Shown here one piece after another: positions 8,941 through 17,779 of a stretch of DNA of 64,000 bases. The DNA comes from an uncultured Ruminococcus sp. (lineage in GTDB: Bacteria > Bacillota > Clostridia > Oscillospirales > Ruminococcaceae): positions 24,142 through 88,141 of the forward strand of contig CAMWYX010000004.1 of NCBI GenBank assembly GCA_947178575.1. Direction: 5' to 3'. Under the pieces are notes generated by a model. That model ran no database searches, had not been told where the DNA came from, and saw only the letters and a program-made list of their open reading frames with translations. Numbering within the stretch: position 1 is the first letter of the stretch; the number at the start of each line of letters is the position of its first letter. Made by a program: the position numbers and the translations under genes.

Positions 8941-9780
8941 TTAGCCCTCCAATTCCTTTAACTGTGCAATGAGTTCTGCCATTGCCTGCTCATACTGTTC
9001 TTTGTTCGGAGCTGTACCATGCCAGCCGACCTGATTCTCCATAAATGATACGCCTTTTCCCTTTACAGATTTCTGAATAATCGCAACAGGCTTTCCCGAA
9101 ACTTTTCCGGCTTCCTCGAATGCTGAATCAATACTGTCAAAATCATGAGCGTCCATTGTTATTACGTGCCAGCCGAATGCCTCGAACTTATCTGTAATTG
9201 GTTCGGGAGAACATACCTCCGTAATCTTTCCGTCAATCTGAAGTCCGTTGTTGTCAACTATTGCTATAAGATTATCGAGCTTGTAATGAGAGGCAAACAT
9301 TGCGGCTTCCCACACCTGACCTTCTTCAATTTCGCCGTCTCCCAGAACAGTATATACTTTATAATTCTTATTATCGAGCTTTCCGGCAAGAGCCATTCCG
9401 ACTGCCGCCGAGATTCCCTGACCGAGCGAACCGCTTGACATATCAATTCCGTTAGTATTAATACATGGGTGACCCTGCAAAAGTGCACCGATATGACGGA
9501 GTGATTTCAGTTCCTCCTCCGGAAAATATCCTTTCTGTGCCAGAACGGCATAAAGTGCCGGAGCTGTATGACCCTTTGAAAGTACAAATCTGTCTCTGTC
9601 GGGATTTTCGGGGTCTGCCGGATTTACATTCATTTTATTGAAATAAAGATATGTTACAAGTTCGCTGATTGAAAGTGAACCGCCCGGGTGACCTGATTTT
9701 GCGTTATAAGTTCCCTCTATAACGCCCATTCTTACCTTGCAGGCGATTTTCTGCAAATTCTTTTTAACTGAATCTTCCAT
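8941..9780 (-). CDS. Transketolase, N-terminal (TPP-binding) subunit
   Basis: 279 aa. It supplies the diphosphate-binding half of the split transketolase. The TPP motif runs from 'LGDGEIEEGQVWEAA' to 'IVDNNGLQIDG' (GDG...NN), and 'LSKGHTAPALYAVLA' and 'SGSLGQGISAAVGMA' are family signatures. GGAGGT precedes the ATG by 7 bases. It lies downstream of a HAD phosphatase and a 41-aa membrane peptide on the same strand and is followed directly by its partner. Confidence 0.93.
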   Translation of the reverse strand: MEDSVKKNLQKIACKVRMGVIEGTYNAKSGHPGGSLSISELVTYLYFNKMNVNPADPENPDRDRFVLSKGHTAPALYAVLAQKGYFPEEELKSLRHIGALLQGHPCINTNGIDMSSGSLGQGISAAVGMALAGKLDNKNYKVYTVLGDGEIEEGQVWEAAMFASHYKLDNLIAIVDNNGLQIDGKITEVCSPEPITDKFEAFGWHVITMDAHDFDSIDSAFEEAGKVSGKPVAIIQKSVKGKGVSFMENQVGWHGTAPNKEQYEQAMAELIAQLKELEG

Positions 9781-9792
9781 ATTCTACCTCCA

Positions 9793-9918
9793 TTAAAAAC
9801 TAAAATATTCATAAGGCGGATTTTCTGTTCTTTCCCTTGCTTCCTTTGCAATATGTGTATATTTAACCATTGCCGGAATAAGTATTGCCATAATGATAAG
9901 CAGAATTTTTCTAATCAT
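9793..9918 (-). CDS. 41-aa membrane peptide
   Basis: A small gene read directly from the sequence. The ATG at 9918 is preceded by GGAGGAT at a spacing of 8, and the TAA is at 9793-9795. The peptide MIRKILLIIMAILIPAMVKY has a hydrophobic stretch over residues 4-18, then a charged tail rich in Lys, Glu and Arg ending in YEYFSF. It lies 5 bases after the HAD phosphatase stop and 13 bases before the tktN start, so it is a real member of the transcription unit. Function unknown; it may be a membrane-tethered small regulator. Confidence 0.65.
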   Translation of the reverse strand: MIRKILLIIMAILIPAMVKYTHIAKEARERTENPPYEYFSF

Positions 9919-9922
9919 TATC

Positions 9923-10741
9923 TCAATCCTCCGCTTTATTAATTATATAATTTATCAACTCAGCAACAGCTCCGTTGTCGTTAGTACTTTCAAGCACAAT
10001 ATCGGAAATACTTCTGACCGTTTTTTCTGCATTTGCGGGACACACCCCGATATCCGCACTGACTATCATCTCAATATCGTTATCAAAATCGCCTATCGCC
10101 ACAAATGTAAAATCTTCCATGCCGTCGAGCCTGCGGTACTCATCAAGAGCCGAACCCTTGCTCGTTCCTTTCGGAAGCATTTCAAGAAAAATATCAGACG
10201 AACGCACAAAATCGGCGTGTTCATAATATCCCATACGCCGGATTTTATTTTCAAGCAAAGATATTCTTTCAGGAGCAAGTGCAAAAAGAACTTTCAGCCA
10301 GTCGCCGTCTGGAATTTCATTGATTTCCATATATTCAGGTTCTATACCGCACAGATTCGTGTGAAGCTGTTCCTGTTTGTTATTGCTGAAAACGTATGTC
10401 CCATCTGTTCTCAGAACTTCTCCTCCGCATTCCGGCATAAAATTCATGATTTTTCCGGTAATTTTCCGGCTTGTTTCAGGCAGACACCGTGAATACAATA
10501 CATTTCCGGAAATATAATCATAAATCATAGCTCCGTTGTACATTATCACCGGCATACGCAGGTTAAGCATATCCTTATAACGTGCAAAAGTCTGTATTGT
10601 CCTTCCTGTCGCAATCGTGAACTTTCCGCCGAGTGATACAAATTTTTCAATAGCTTTTCTGTCGATTTCATTAATCTGCTTTTCTGAATTAAGAAGCGTA
10701 CCGTCCATATCGCTGAAAATTATTGTTTTTGTTATATCCAT
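9923..10741 (-). CDS. Cof-type HAD-IIB family phosphatase
   Basis: 272 aa from ATG 10741, the first Met before the catalytic motif; an upstream in-frame start would run back into rluD. Motif I is FSDMDGTLLNS near the N-terminus, motif II is 'TIATGRT', and the C-terminal 'VAIGDFDNDIEMI' supplies the acidic magnesium ligands. The cap is of the C2B type. Such enzymes dephosphorylate sugar phosphates or nucleotides with broad specificity; the substrate is not predictable here. The start lies 11 bases after the rluD stop. Confidence 0.88.
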   Translation of the reverse strand: MDITKTIIFSDMDGTLLNSEKQINEIDRKAIEKFVSLGGKFTIATGRTIQTFARYKDMLNLRMPVIMYNGAMIYDYISGNVLYSRCLPETSRKITGKIMNFMPECGGEVLRTDGTYVFSNNKQEQLHTNLCGIEPEYMEINEIPDGDWLKVLFALAPERISLLENKIRRMGYYEHADFVRSSDIFLEMLPKGTSKGSALDEYRRLDGMEDFTFVAIGDFDNDIEMIVSADIGVCPANAEKTVRSISDIVLESTNDNGAVAELINYIINKAED

Positions 10742-10751
10742 TCCGTGCGCC

Positions 10752-11666
10752 TCACATTCTTTCAAGCCTGTTAAGTACCGAAACAAAATAATCGGGCAAA
10801 TCGCTTGTGAACTCCATATATTTATTGGAAGTCGGGTGAATGAATCCTATTTTGCGTGCATGGAGACACTGACCGTCAATCCCTTTGTATGCTCTGCCGT
10901 AGACATCATCGCCCAGCACGGCATGACCGATATATGCAAGATGTACACGTATCTGATGTGTACGCCCTGTCTCAAGCCTCAGCCTTACGTGAGCGTATCC
11001 TCCATACTGCTTTATCACGCTGTAATGCGTAACGGCATTGCGTGAATTTTCAGCAGTAACGCACATTTTTTTCCGGTCTGTCTTATGCCGTCCTATCGGA
11101 GCATTTACAGTTCCCTCCGTCTCCTTGAAGAATCCAGACGCTACCGCTTCATATTCCCTCGTAAAGCTGTGAGCCTTAATCTGTTCCGCAAGATGTACGT
11201 GAGATTTGTCATTTTTTGCAACTATAAGCAGTCCGCTTGTATATTTATCTATACGATGAACTATTCCGGGACGGATTACACCGTTTATTCCGGACAGACT
11301 TTCTCCGCAGTGATAAAGAAGTGCATTCACAAGCGTTCCGTTATAATTTCCGTGAGCAGGATGAACAACCATTCCTTTCGGCTTGTTCACGACAAGCAAA
11401 TCGTTATCCTCGTAAACGATATCCAACGGAATATTTTCCGGTTCTGCATCAAGAATCTGAGGTTCTGGAATTTCAACAGTTATGCGGTCGTTACATTTCA
11501 GCTTATAATTCTTGCTTACCGGCTTATTGTTCACCAGAATTTTCCCCTGCTCAATAAGATTCTGCACCGCCGAACGTGTCATATTATTCTGATTTCCGGC
11601 AATGAAACGGTCTATCCTCATTGCCGTACTATCGGGTTCACAGCAATATTCAATAATCTCACTCAT
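10752..11666 (-). CDS. RluA/RluD-family 23S rRNA pseudouridine synthase
   Basis: 304 aa. An N-terminal S4 RNA-binding domain (about residues 15-70, 'RIDRFIAGN...NLIEQGKILVNNKPV') is followed by the pseudouridine synthase core with the catalytic signature HRIDKYTSGLLIVAK (Asp140) and 'ETGRTHQIRVHLAYIGHAVLGD'. The family isomerises uridines in large-subunit rRNA. It starts 10 bases after the lspA stop, the usual Firmicute order lspA-rluD. Confidence 0.93.
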   Translation of the reverse strand: MSEIIEYCCEPDSTAMRIDRFIAGNQNNMTRSAVQNLIEQGKILVNNKPVSKNYKLKCNDRITVEIPEPQILDAEPENIPLDIVYEDNDLLVVNKPKGMVVHPAHGNYNGTLVNALLYHCGESLSGINGVIRPGIVHRIDKYTSGLLIVAKNDKSHVHLAEQIKAHSFTREYEAVASGFFKETEGTVNAPIGRHKTDRKKMCVTAENSRNAVTHYSVIKQYGGYAHVRLRLETGRTHQIRVHLAYIGHAVLGDDVYGRAYKGIDGQCLHARKIGFIHPTSNKYMEFTSDLPDYFVSVLNRLERM

Positions 11667-11675
11667 TTTTCAAAT

Positions 11676-12179
11676 TCACTCATTTTTTGGGGCTTCTGCA
11701 GATTTTTCTGCCTTTCCGGCTTTCGGCTCGATAAACAGTATATATGCGAATATCATCACAAATGCACACGTCACGCATATATCGGCTACATTGAATATCG
11801 CAAAATCAAACAGTTTTATTTCAAACATATCAACGACATATCCGAGACGTATGCGGTCTATTATATTTCCGATTCCGCCCGCCACGAAAAGCATTATCGA
11901 TATACTGAAAAACTTTGATTTTTTAATTGCCATAAACATTGCCACGATTCCGAGAGCTATTATTATCGCCGTAAATCCGATAAGAAACCATCTTTGTCCG
12001 GACATACTGCCGAAAATAGCTCCGTCATTTTCGAGATACGTCAGGTCAAGAATATCAAGTCTGCCGATATTTATGAAATCCATGCTTCCCACCGGCTGTA
12101 ATGTATTGACCGCCCAGTATTTGACAAGCTGGTCTGCTGCCACAAGTACGGCAACAGATATTATTAGCATTATAGCCAT
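11676..12179 (-). CDS. lspA: Lipoprotein signal peptidase (signal peptidase II)
   Basis: 167 aa with four membrane segments. It cleaves lipoprotein precursors after diacylglyceryl transfer. The conserved blocks are 'YLENDGAIFG', 'GGIGNIIDRI' and 'FDFAIFNVADICVT'; Asp109 and Asp133 correspond to the catalytic aspartate pair. The C-terminal tail is Lys/Ala/Glu-rich. Its substrates would include the several lipobox proteins in this window. It is separated from ileS by a terminator hairpin at 12197-12225. Confidence 0.95.
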   Translation of the reverse strand: MAIMLIISVAVLVAADQLVKYWAVNTLQPVGSMDFINIGRLDILDLTYLENDGAIFGSMSGQRWFLIGFTAIIIALGIVAMFMAIKKSKFFSISIMLFVAGGIGNIIDRIRLGYVVDMFEIKLFDFAIFNVADICVTCAFVMIFAYILFIEPKAGKAEKSAEAPKNE

Positions 12180-12196
12180 ATTTTTCCTCTCAAAAT

Positions 12197-12225
12197 AAAG
12201 CCTGCTGTTGCTGACAGCAGGCTTT
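12197..12225 (-). terminator. Intrinsic hairpin between ileS and lspA
   Basis: A 12-bp perfect stem, AAAGCCTGCTGT (12197-12208) with ACAGCAGGCTTT (12214-12225), around a 5-base loop, followed on the minus strand by TATTTTG. It lies between ileS and lspA, so it probably reduces read-through from ileS. Confidence 0.75.
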
Positions 12226-12279
12226 GCAGCAGCAGACTGCCGAAAATTTACAATTTATTTCCGAAGTCTGCCAAGACTC

Positions 12280-15048
12280 TTATGCTTCGACAACTACCGC
12301 ACATCTCCGGCAAAGTGTCGGGTGATTGCAGTCAGTTCCCACATAGCCGGAATAGCACCAGCAGCGTTCACACTTACCGCCCTCTGCTTTTTCGACTTTA
12401 AATACTGTTACGCCTTCAGATTTCTCTACAGTCACATCTGAAACAATAAGTATCTCTTTAAGCTGTTCTGCAAGTCCGCAGTATCTGTCATAATCTTCAC
12501 CGGCTTTTATAACAATTTTAGCTTCGAGAGATTTTCCGATAGTCTTGGCGTTTCTTGCTTCTTCAAGAACCTTGTTTGCAGTCTCACGTGTACTATAGAT
12601 AAAGTTCCATTTTTCAACAAATTCGTCTCCGCAGACAATGCCCGATTTCTCCGGCATCTGATTAAGAAATACGCTCTGCCTGTCGTCTTCTGAACTGTGT
12701 GGCATAAACTGCCATATTTCTTCCGCTGTAAACGAAATAATAGGAGCTGCAAGACGTGTAACGGCACTGAGTATGCGATACATAACAGTCTGAGCGGCAC
12801 GGCGGAGTTCAGAATCCTCTTTCTCACAATAAAGTCTGTCCTTGATAATATCAAGATAGAAGTTGGACATATCAACCACGCAGAAATTGTGAATAGCGTG
12901 GAATGCAATATGGAAATCGTATTTCTCATATCCGTTCTTGACGGTATCAATAAGAGCATCAAGCTTCATCATTGCCCAACGGTCGAGTTCCGTGAACTTA
13001 TCATCGGATACGCAGTCGGTATCGGGATTGAATCCGCTTCCGTTTCCGAGATTTCCGAGAATATATCTTGCAGTGTTTCTGATTTTTTTGTAAGCGTCCG
13101 AAAGCTGACCGAGAATCGTGTTTGAAATTCTGATGTCGCTGTGATAATCAGACGATGCAACCCACAGACGGAGAATATCCGCACCGTACTTGTCGGTTAT
13201 TTCATGCGGGTCGATTCCGTTTCCGAGGGATTTATGCATTACTCTTCCCTCGCCGTCAACTACCCAGCCGTGAGTACACACTGCCTTGTAAGGAGCACAG
13301 CCGTGATATACAACAGATGTAAGAAGTGATGACTGAAACCAGCCTCTGTACTGGTCAGCACCCTCAAGATAAAGGTCGGCAGGGAAACTCAGACTGTCAA
13401 ACTGTTCCATTACGGAAGTATGAGATACTCCGCTGTCAAACCATACGTCCATTATATCATATTCTTTTGTAAATTCACCACAGCCACATTCACATTTCAC
13501 GCTTTCGGGAATAAATTCATTTGCTTCCTTTGTCCACCATGCATCTGAACCCTCGGCACGAAAAAGGTCGGCTATAGCTTTTATTGTTTCGTCGGTATAA
13601 ATCGGCTTTCCGCAGTCTTTACAGTATACAACAGGAATCGGAACGCCCCATGTTCTCTGACGGCTTATGCACCAGTCGCTTCTGTCACGAACCATTCCCT
13701 TGATTCTTTCCTCGCCCCATTCGGGAATCCACTGAACGCCCTCAATAGCTTTTATGGCTTCGTCCTTGAATCCGTTCACCGAACAGAACCACTGTTCCGT
13801 TGCACGGTAAATAATCGGACTGCTGCATCTCCAGCAGTGCGGATACTGGTGAACGATTTTCTGTGTGGCAAGCATAGCACCTGTTTCCGTGAGTTTTCTG
13901 GCTATTGCCTTATTTGCCTCATCGGTATCCATGCCCTCAAATTCGCCGGCTTCGGCTGTCTGTCTTCCCTTTGAATCGACACATACTATGATTCCGATGT
14001 CGTCATAGTTCTTGCAGACTTCAAAGTCCTCGACACCGTATCCCGGAGCTGTATGAACACAACCTGTACCGCTTTCAAGAGTAACGTGGTCTCCGACGAT
14101 TATCGGTGACGGACGGTCATAAAGCGGGTGTTTTGTTTTCATTCCCTCAAGTTCTGCACCTGTGAATATATGTTCTGTTGTATAGTCGGTAATACCTGCC
14201 GTCTCCATAACCGTGCGGACGAGTTCCTCAGCCATTACGTAATATTCGCCGTTTGCATGAACAAGGGTATAATTATACTCAGGGCCGAGACATATGGCAA
14301 GGTTGCCCGGAATCGTCCATGTCGTCGTTGTCCAGATAACAAAATATATCTTGGAAATATCAAGTCCGAGATTTGTAAACATTCCCTTGTCGTCGGTTAC
14401 GTTGAATTTAACATAAATCGAATAGCACGGGTCATTGGAATATTCAATTTCGGCTTCTGCAAGGGCAGTGTTGCAGTCCGGACACCAGTATACAGGCTTA
14501 AGACCTTTATACATATATCCTTTTTTAGCCATTTCTCCGAACACTTCAACCTGTCTTGCCTCATAATCAGGGCGGAGTGTGAGATACGGATATTCATAAT
14601 CGCCAATAGTTCCGAGACGCTTGAACTGCTTCATCTGATTCTGGACGTGGCTCATTGCGAAATCATGACAATGCTTTCTGAGTTCAACCGGCGGAATTGC
14701 GCCGTTCTCAACGCCGATAGCTTTCATTGCTTTCAGCTCGATTGGCAGACCGTGAGTATCCCAGCCGGGAACATACGGGGCCTTGAATCCGCTCATATTC
14801 TTGTACTTGACAATAAAATCTTTGAGTGTCTTATTAAGTGCCGTACCGAGATGTATTTCACCGTTTGCATAGGGAGGACCGTCATGGAGAATAAATGTCG
14901 GTTTCCCCTCATTTTTTTTCATCATTGCGTAATAGAGCCTTTCGCTTTCCCATTTTTCAAGTGTTTCAGGCTCACGCTTCGGAAGATTTCCACGCATAGG
15001 GAAATCTGTCTTAGGTAAATTGAGTGTCAGATTATAATCCTGTGCCAT
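12280..15048 (-). CDS. ileS: Isoleucyl-tRNA synthetase
   Basis: 922 aa, the usual length for the bacterial type with a C-terminal zinc finger. The class I HIGH region is HDGPPYANGEIHLG (55-68). The KMSKS loop is unusual and reads VMHKSLGN (603-610). The editing domain (about 190-400) holds 'WTTTTWTIPGN' and 'GTGCVHTAPGYG', and the C-terminal finger is CERC...CNHPTLCRRC. It charges tRNA-Ile and clears misactivated valine. The start is 97 bp after divIVA. The strong AAGGAGGAT lies about 30 bases upstream of the ATG, with a small hairpin between them. Confidence 0.97.
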   Translation of the reverse strand: MAQDYNLTLNLPKTDFPMRGNLPKREPETLEKWESERLYYAMMKKNEGKPTFILHDGPPYANGEIHLGTALNKTLKDFIVKYKNMSGFKAPYVPGWDTHGLPIELKAMKAIGVENGAIPPVELRKHCHDFAMSHVQNQMKQFKRLGTIGDYEYPYLTLRPDYEARQVEVFGEMAKKGYMYKGLKPVYWCPDCNTALAEAEIEYSNDPCYSIYVKFNVTDDKGMFTNLGLDISKIYFVIWTTTTWTIPGNLAICLGPEYNYTLVHANGEYYVMAEELVRTVMETAGITDYTTEHIFTGAELEGMKTKHPLYDRPSPIIVGDHVTLESGTGCVHTAPGYGVEDFEVCKNYDDIGIIVCVDSKGRQTAEAGEFEGMDTDEANKAIARKLTETGAMLATQKIVHQYPHCWRCSSPIIYRATEQWFCSVNGFKDEAIKAIEGVQWIPEWGEERIKGMVRDRSDWCISRQRTWGVPIPVVYCKDCGKPIYTDETIKAIADLFRAEGSDAWWTKEANEFIPESVKCECGCGEFTKEYDIMDVWFDSGVSHTSVMEQFDSLSFPADLYLEGADQYRGWFQSSLLTSVVYHGCAPYKAVCTHGWVVDGEGRVMHKSLGNGIDPHEITDKYGADILRLWVASSDYHSDIRISNTILGQLSDAYKKIRNTARYILGNLGNGSGFNPDTDCVSDDKFTELDRWAMMKLDALIDTVKNGYEKYDFHIAFHAIHNFCVVDMSNFYLDIIKDRLYCEKEDSELRRAAQTVMYRILSAVTRLAAPIISFTAEEIWQFMPHSSEDDRQSVFLNQMPEKSGIVCGDEFVEKWNFIYSTRETANKVLEEARNAKTIGKSLEAKIVIKAGEDYDRYCGLAEQLKEILIVSDVTVEKSEGVTVFKVEKAEGGKCERCWCYSGYVGTDCNHPTLCRRCAVVVEA

Positions 15049-15057
15049 TATATCACC

Positions 15058-15090
15058 GATTACCGCTGTTATGCGGCAATCCTCCTTTCT
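15058..15090 (-). promoter_or_regulatory. Hairpin between Shine-Dalgarno and ileS start
   Basis: On the minus strand AAGGAGGATTGCCGC is followed by ATAACA and GCGGTAAT, then the ileS ATG at 15048. The ATT-CCGC arms pair with GCGG-AAT, which would bring the distant SD close to the start. It could tune ileS translation; effect unproven. Confidence 0.4.
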
Positions 15091-15145
15091 CCGTTTGTAT
15101 TTGAAATTATTCAGAATCTGTTCCGGTATACCGGACAGAATATAT

Positions 15146-15709
15146 TTATACTTCCTTGCTTCCTGCTGCGACAGCCGCTGCTATTTCCTCGGCGGTTTCC
15201 GTCACGCCCATTCCGTCATCTGACGAATCCGGCATTGAAGATATAAGTTCCAGATGCGACTTATACATATCGAAAAGACTTTTTTTAAATTCTGCAACCT
15301 GACGGCGTGCATCTGTAAGAGCATCTTTTTCCTTTGCTATTTCAAGGCGGTTTCTTTCCATTGCCTCAGCGTGCTGACGAACGGCTTCGTCCTCAAGTTC
15401 TGCTGCCTTTGCCTGTGCTGCGGCAATAATTTCCTCCGCTTTCTGATTTGCCTCGTTGATAACCTGATGTCCCTGTCTCTGTGCTCCGAGAAGTGCATCT
15501 TTGAGAGCATCTTCGTCTTTCATATATTCACGTACCTTATCGGCAAGAATCTGTATTTTGTTATTTGCCTCATTGCGGTCACGCTCCATTTCGTCAAGCT
15601 CCGCCTCAAGCTGTGAAAGAAATTCGTCCATTTCCTCCTGCTTATATCCGAACGCAGCCTTTTCAAATCGTTTATTTCTTACATCTCTTGAAGTAATCAT
15701 AACATTCAC
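15146..15709 (-). CDS. divIVA: DivIVA domain protein
   Basis: 187 aa. The N-terminal 60 residues match the DivIVA lipid-binding domain ('ITSRDVRNKRFEKAAFGYKQEEMDEFLSQLE'), followed by a long coiled coil to about residue 150 and an Ala/Glu-rich tail. DivIVA/GpsB-like proteins sense negative membrane curvature at poles and septum and place the division or wall machinery. The operon order sepF-ylmH-divIVA-ileS-lspA is the conserved Firmicute division cluster. It starts 3 bases after the ylmH stop. Confidence 0.92.
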   Translation of the reverse strand: MNVMITSRDVRNKRFEKAAFGYKQEEMDEFLSQLEAELDEMERDRNEANNKIQILADKVREYMKDEDALKDALLGAQRQGHQVINEANQKAEEIIAAAQAKAAELEDEAVRQHAEAMERNRLEIAKEKDALTDARRQVAEFKKSLFDMYKSHLELISSMPDSSDDGMGVTETAEEIAAAVAAGSKEV

Positions 15710-15711
15710 CT

Positions 15712-16470
15712 CTAAATATATTTTTTCAGCACTATGTGTATCCGGTTTTTACGGGTAAAACCATCAACCGAGTGCAGAACAAATCTGCCTGCTCCACGTA
15801 TTGACAGTATATCACCCTCCTTCATCTCATGAGATACTGATGTGACCGTAAAGTGGTTCACACTGATTTTTTCACCGTGTATAAGCGCAGCCGTTTTCTC
15901 ACGGCTTATTCCCGAAGCAAGAGCTGCAACGCAGTCCAGCCGCAAGGAAGCTACAGTTCCGCATATATCGGCAAATTCCTTTTTTACTTCAAGCTCAAAA
16001 GGAACATCGTCGGAACATTTAACCCCTGTTCTTCCGATTTTTGAGACTGTCGCTGTAATAAGTCTGGAAGCGGTTCTGGTAACGAAAGCCTGAGCAATAC
16101 CCTTTCCGGTTATAATATCTCCAATGACTTCACGCTTGAAATTCATTCCCATTAAAGTACCCAAAAAATCTCTATGCGAAAGCACATCTTCTTTGCGATA
16201 CCTGAAAGTAACGCATTTTAAAGGAAATTCCTCCGTAATATACTCCTCGCAGTAATCAGGAAAAAATGCAAGCATTTTTCTTTCGGCGTTTTCATGACCG
16301 CCCCATAACCTGTACATCAGACCGCCACTGTTGTGACAGCACCACTGTTCAGCCATAGCACACTGCTTTTCGTCGAGAAAATTTGAAAAGCTGTATGTAC
16401 CGTTCCTTTCGGACTGCTCCGTCATATCGGCTAATCTTGCATAAAAAAGCTTATCAACCTGACTTTTCAT
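15712..16470 (-). CDS. YlmH-like RNA-binding protein with S4 domain
   Basis: 252 aa. The N-terminal two thirds match YlmH ('QWCCHNSGGLMYRLWGGHENAERKMLAFFPDY', 'FRYRKEDVLSHRDFLGTLMGMNFKREVIGDI'), and residues 180-250 form an S4 domain ('LRLDCVAALASGISREKTAALIHGEKISVNH'). In Bacillus YlmH is linked to division and to rescue of stalled large subunits. The ATG at 16470 overlaps the sepF stop by one base (TGATG). Confidence 0.9.
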   Translation of the reverse strand: MKSQVDKLFYARLADMTEQSERNGTYSFSNFLDEKQCAMAEQWCCHNSGGLMYRLWGGHENAERKMLAFFPDYCEEYITEEFPLKCVTFRYRKEDVLSHRDFLGTLMGMNFKREVIGDIITGKGIAQAFVTRTASRLITATVSKIGRTGVKCSDDVPFELEVKKEFADICGTVASLRLDCVAALASGISREKTAALIHGEKISVNHFTVTSVSHEMKEGDILSIRGAGRFVLHSVDGFTRKNRIHIVLKKYI

Positions 16471-16967
16471 CAGATAAATACACCGTTGTTTTCAAGTTCG
16501 CCTACAAGGTCCTCTCCGATAAATCCGACATTATAGGGTGTTATGATATAGGTAAGATTTGCTACGGGCTTCAGGCTTCCGCCGTTTGCATATGCAACGC
16601 CGACAAGAAAATCAATTATTCTTCTCTTGTTTTCCGGAGATGCCGTTTCAAGATTGAGTACAACTGTTTTTTTAGCCAGAAGATGGTCGGCTATCTGTTT
16701 TGCGTCCGTAAATGCCGAGGGCTTTACAAGCACAACCTGAAGCTGTGCGGTTGTCTGTATATTAACAACTCTGTTGCTTCTGCGCATTGCCTCTGCGGTA
16801 GCTTCTTCACGTTCTGCCGGTGTTGTGGGAAAATTATTTGAAGGTGCTGGCTGTGGACGTTCAGGACGTACCGGAGGCTGTTCCGGTTTCACCGGAGTGT
16901 CGTTAACTTCTTCGTCCTCGTCATCGTTCGCAAGGAAAAAATCCTTTACTGTATCAATCAATTTCAT
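16470..16967 (-). CDS. sepF: Cell division protein SepF
   Basis: 165 aa. The short membrane-binding helix at the N-terminus (MKLIDTVKDFFLANDDEDEE) is followed by a Pro/Arg/Glu linker and the SepF domain ('QTTAQLQVVLVKPSAFTDAKQIADHLLAKKTVVLNLE', 'RRIIDFLVGVAYANGGSLKPVANLTYIITP'). SepF anchors and bundles FtsZ at the septum. It overlaps ylmH by one base. Confidence 0.95.
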   Translation of the reverse strand: MKLIDTVKDFFLANDDEDEEVNDTPVKPEQPPVRPERPQPAPSNNFPTTPAEREEATAEAMRRSNRVVNIQTTAQLQVVLVKPSAFTDAKQIADHLLAKKTVVLNLETASPENKRRIIDFLVGVAYANGGSLKPVANLTYIITPYNVGFIGEDLVGELENNGVFI

Positions 16968-17062
16968 ATGTTTACTCCGTTCTCCGCATTTTTGACTTAC
17001 CGTTCCCCGAATTCATGCGGTGAATACGTGAAACGAACAATTGCAGCGGAAATCACTGCATA

Positions 17063-17779
17063 TCACAGATAATTTCTTTTTCCGAAAATACCTGTTCCTA
17101 TTCTGACCATTGTCGAGCCGTACTTTACAGCATCGGCATAATCATGTGTCATACCCATTGAAAGCTGTTCGATTTCAGTTCTTTCAATGTGTGAATCTTG
17201 TACCTTGTGGAACAGTTCTTCCATTCTGCCGAGGAATATATCGCTTTCGGACGGAGGAGGTATTGTCATAAGTCCTTTGATGCGTATATTCTCAAGCTGT
17301 GCAATCTGTTCGATTAGCGGTATAAGACTATCCGGAGAAACTCCGCTTTTTGATTCTTCTCCTCCGATATTTACCTCACACAGAACGTCCATAATCTTAT
17401 TATGTGTCGCTGCAAGGCGATTTATTTCCGATGCCAGTTTCAGACTGTCAACCGACTGTATCATATCAACATCGTCGATGATGTATTTTACTTTATTAGT
17501 TTGCAGATGACCGATAAAATGTATACGTGTCGGACTTCCTGAACCGGAATCTTTGAGATAGCTGTCTTTCTTTGAAAGATATTCCTGCACCCTGTTTTCT
17601 CCGAGCAAATCCAGTCCGAAATCAAAAACCCAGTTTACGACTTCCGGCGGAACGGTTTTTGTGACTGCCATAATTTCGACTTTACTGCCGTCACTGCGAT
17701 ACTTTGCATACGATTCTTTTATATTGGAAGTTATTATTCTGAGATTCTCCCCGATGTCATCATAGCTGTAATTACTCAT
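17063..17779 (-). CDS. YggS/YlmE-family PLP-binding protein
   Basis: 238 aa from ATG 17779, with AAGGAGAGGAT just upstream; the TTG one codon earlier is less likely. This is the PLP homeostasis protein family, a TIM barrel carrying pyridoxal phosphate on the Lys of 'IMAVTKTVPPEVV'. Other blocks are 'GENRVQEYLSK', 'IHFIGHLQTNKVKYI', 'VNIGGEESKSGV' and 'LSMGMTHDYADAVKYGSTMVRIGTGIFG'. It usually sits directly upstream of sepF, as here, and overlaps the preceding gene. Confidence 0.93.
   Translation of the reverse strand: MSNYSYDDIGENLRIITSNIKESYAKYRSDGSKVEIMAVTKTVPPEVVNWVFDFGLDLLGENRVQEYLSKKDSYLKDSGSGSPTRIHFIGHLQTNKVKYIIDDVDMIQSVDSLKLASEINRLAATHNKIMDVLCEVNIGGEESKSGVSPDSLIPLIEQIAQLENIRIKGLMTIPPPSESDIFLGRMEELFHKVQDSHIERTEIEQLSMGMTHDYADAVKYGSTMVRIGTGIFGKRNYL

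Noticed and set aside
11085..11918. 277-aa open frame antisense to rluD and lspA
   Set aside because: Both overlapped genes are clear and complete; the antisense translation shows no family motif and no SD.
14128..15018. 296-aa open frame antisense to ileS
   Set aside because: It lies wholly opposite a complete isoleucyl-tRNA synthetase gene and its translation is Cys/Phe/Arg-rich noise typical of antisense frames.
15049..15145. T-box leader before ileS
   Set aside because: The gap after divIVA is only 97 bases, too short for a T-box with a specifier stem and terminator; only small hairpins are present.
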